From contig CACCWT010000001.1 in assembly GCA_902549785.1 (NCBI GenBank), positions 1 to 64,000 on the forward strand: 64,000 nt of DNA. The letters are read 5' to 3'. A model generated the notes under the pieces. It was given only the letters and a program-made list of their open reading frames with translations. It ran no database searches and was not told the DNA's origin. This DNA comes from an uncultured Pelagibacteraceae bacterium (GTDB lineage: Bacteria > Pseudomonadota > Alphaproteobacteria > Pelagibacterales > Pelagibacteraceae). Made by a program: the position numbers and the translations under genes. This document shows positions 62,593 to 64,000 of this stretch, one piece after another; within the stretch, counting starts at the first letter, position 1; each line of letters begins with the position of its first letter.

Positions 62593-63534
62593 TTAAATTT
62601 CATAACCTTTTTCTTCAGGTTGATTATCAATCAACTCCTCTGGAAAACCTTTAGCTCTAAAATCAATTTTATTTAGATCTTCCATTCTTTTTACTATCAT
62701 TGATGACCAGGCTCTTGAGCCATATTTTTTTTGGCCATCTTTAAAAATTTCAACTATCTTTGGAGAAATTTCCAAAGGTGCATTTAATTTTTTTGCGAGT
62801 TCATCGAATAGTCCTGTATCTTTTAAAACAAGATCCATTGTAAAATTTATATTATAAGAGCCATTTAAAATGACTTGGCTCTCAGTTTCATGAACAAATG
62901 AATTTCCTGATGATACGGCAATTCCTTTATAAGCTTTTGCAAGATCTAGATTTGATTTTTTAGCCACTGTCCATGCCTCTCCAAGAGCAACCAAATGTGT
63001 GGAGGCCAAATAATTTGTAATTACTTTAAGAACAGAAGCAGTACCTAATTCTCCTGTATGTAATATTTTTCGCCCCATTACAGTTAAAGCAGGTAAAATC
63101 TTCTCGAATGCATCCCTGTCTCCGCCAACAAATATTGCTATATTTCCTGACGCTGCTCTATGGCATCCACCACTTACTGGACCATCTAGGGGTATTGCCT
63201 TTTTTTCAATTATTTTTTTACCAATCCTTTTTACCTCTGCCTCATCAGTAGTACTCATTTCCAACCATATTTTATTTACAGAAATACCTTCTAGAATTCC
63301 ATTTTGACCCTCCATCACTTTTGCACAAATTTCAGGAGAAGGAAGACAAGTTATTATTAAATCAACTTCCTCAGCTAGCTCTTTAGCCGAGTTTGCAATT
63401 TTAGCTCCCAAAGCTTCAAATTGTTTTGTTAAATTTTTATCTAAATCTCTAACTGTTAAATTAAATTTATTCCTCAACAAACTCCCAGCTAGTTTTCCTC
63501 CAACATTTCCTAAGCCAATAAAACCTATATTCAT
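62593..63534 (-). CDS. 3-hydroxyisobutyrate dehydrogenase-like NAD(P)-dependent dehydrogenase
   Basis: Beta-hydroxyacid dehydrogenase family member, 313 aa. The Rossmann motif is GLGNVG (7-12), the substrate-binding DGPVSGG (near 117), and the catalytic Lys in LKVITNYLAS (near 164). It oxidises a 3-hydroxy acid to the semialdehyde or reduces the reverse. It overlaps the EamA gene by one base and precedes the aldehyde dehydrogenase gene, so a two-step oxidation is likely. Confidence 0.88.
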   Translation of the reverse strand: MNIGFIGLGNVGGKLAGSLLRNKFNLTVRDLDKNLTKQFEALGAKIANSAKELAEEVDLIITCLPSPEICAKVMEGQNGILEGISVNKIWLEMSTTDEAEVKRIGKKIIEKKAIPLDGPVSGGCHRAASGNIAIFVGGDRDAFEKILPALTVMGRKILHTGELGTASVLKVITNYLASTHLVALGEAWTVAKKSNLDLAKAYKGIAVSSGNSFVHETESQVILNGSYNINFTMDLVLKDTGLFDELAKKLNAPLEISPKIVEIFKDGQKKYGSRAWSSMIVKRMEDLNKIDFRAKGFPEELIDNQPEEKGYEI

Positions 63535-64000
63535 TAATTTACCTCCTCTTTCTTTTTATATAATATCATTACGACACCAAATATTATTACTACTCCCCCA
63601 ATAAATAATTCACTTGTTGGTTTCTCGCCTAATAAAAATATTGCCGCAAGCAATCCAGTCGGTGGTATACCCATAGTTACTATAGGTAACACTTTATATA
63701 ACGGATTATTTTTTAGAACATAATAAAAGCATCCATAAGTTATAGGTTGCATAATAAATCCTATGTAAAATGCTATTAACCAATGATTAAATTTAGCAGT
63801 TGATAAATATGATATGGTATCACCTTCAATTACTGCAGAAATTAAAATTAAAGTGGGTCCAGAAAATAATGCAAGCCATGCAACTAACGCTAAAGGATTA
63901 ATTTCTTTACTCAAAGGTTTAACAATCACTTGACCGAGTGCCCATATTGCTGAACCTAGAATAGTAAGAGCGATACCAAATATTTTTCCATCTAAATTAG
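63534..64000 (-). CDS. EamA/DMT-superfamily transporter, 5' end missing
   Basis: C-terminal part of a membrane transporter; at least 155 codons are in the window and the frame is open to the right edge. The codons between the internal GTG at 63929 and the edge read a good EamA second-repeat start (GIALTILGSAIWALGQ), so the GTG is not the real start. Overlaps the dehydrogenase gene by one base. Sixth EamA protein of the window. Confidence 0.8.
   Translation of the reverse strand, partial: NLDGKIFGIALTILGSAIWALGQVIVKPLSKEINPLALVAWLALFSGPTLILISAVIEGDTISYLSTAKFNHWLIAFYIGFIMQPITYGCFYYVLKNNPLYKVLPIVTMGIPPTGLLAAIFLLGEKPTSELFIGGVVIIFGVVMILYKKKEEVN

Noticed and set aside
1..64000. Insertion sequences, phage genes, CRISPR array, tRNA or rRNA genes
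   Set aside because: No transposase or phage-like protein, no spaced direct repeats and no gap longer than 118 bases that could hold an RNA gene with recognisable tRNA or rRNA sequence.

Overview
The window is about 64 kb of very AT-rich, almost gap-free bacterial DNA (no gap between genes exceeds 118 bases; neighbouring genes often overlap by 1-14 bases). Gene content is that of a streamlined marine alphaproteobacterium, most likely SAR11 (Pelagibacterales). Reasons: the AT-biased Lys/Asn/Ile-rich proteins, the high density of osmolyte and amino-acid uptake and catabolism genes, the fused indolepyruvate oxidoreductase, and the absence of insertion sequences, phage genes, CRISPR arrays and duplicated DNA. 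No rRNA or tRNA gene was seen. The taxonomic placement is inference from style and content.

Layout. (1) 1-2626: end of the rod-shape module, mrdA (PBP2, cut by the left edge) and rodA. (2) 2703-11724: a dense plus-strand run of amino/keto-acid genes (DadA-like oxidase, fused IorAB-type oxidoreductase, EamA exporter, 2-hydroxyacid dehydrogenase), a histone-deacetylase-fold amidohydrolase, msrB and a DUF1479 oxygenase, meeting glutaredoxin and a DUF2805 protein on the other strand. (3) 12427-20342: a LysE exporter, a complete branched-chain-amino-acid-type ABC importer (binding protein, terminator, two permeases, two ATPases), AzlCD, a secreted pentapeptide-repeat protein and the glutarate hydroxylase GlaH. 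(4) 20360-26852: a ProC-like reductase and a second LIV-type importer whose likely binding protein lies convergently on the minus strand. (5) 33484-26926 (minus): a six-gene catabolic operon of flavin monooxygenase, TPP enzyme, DUF1185, alpha/beta hydrolase, aldehyde dehydrogenase and EamA. (6) 33586-52705: a quaternary-amine island. It holds gamma-butyrobetaine dioxygenase, L-carnitine dehydrogenase, a beta-keto-acid cleavage enzyme, betainyl-CoA thioesterase and a ProXWV-type transporter with a double-length permease and two ATPases. It also holds choline-dehydrogenase-like, GDPD, TauD, PhyH, IPNS-like, SDR, CitE-like and class II aldolase genes. (7) 52698-64000: EamA, Fe-alcohol dehydrogenase, amidase, two homocysteine S-methyltransferases, MsrA, a serine hydrolase, a VOC protein, a second aldehyde dehydrogenase, a 3-hydroxyisobutyrate-dehydrogenase-like enzyme and an EamA protein cut by the right edge.

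How the genes fit together. The most coherent system is region 6. The sequences support the chain gamma-butyrobetaine -> L-carnitine -> 3-dehydrocarnitine -> acetoacetate + betainyl-CoA -> glycine betaine, with uptake by the adjacent quaternary-amine transporter. Glycine betaine could then feed methyl transfer to homocysteine by one of the methyltransferases in region 7. Region 5 is a second candidate system: a monooxygenase / chorismate-mutase-fold / hydrolase combination of unknown substrate, with a paralogous monooxygenase-hydrolase pair inside the carnitine divergon. Substrate assignments here are family-based inference.
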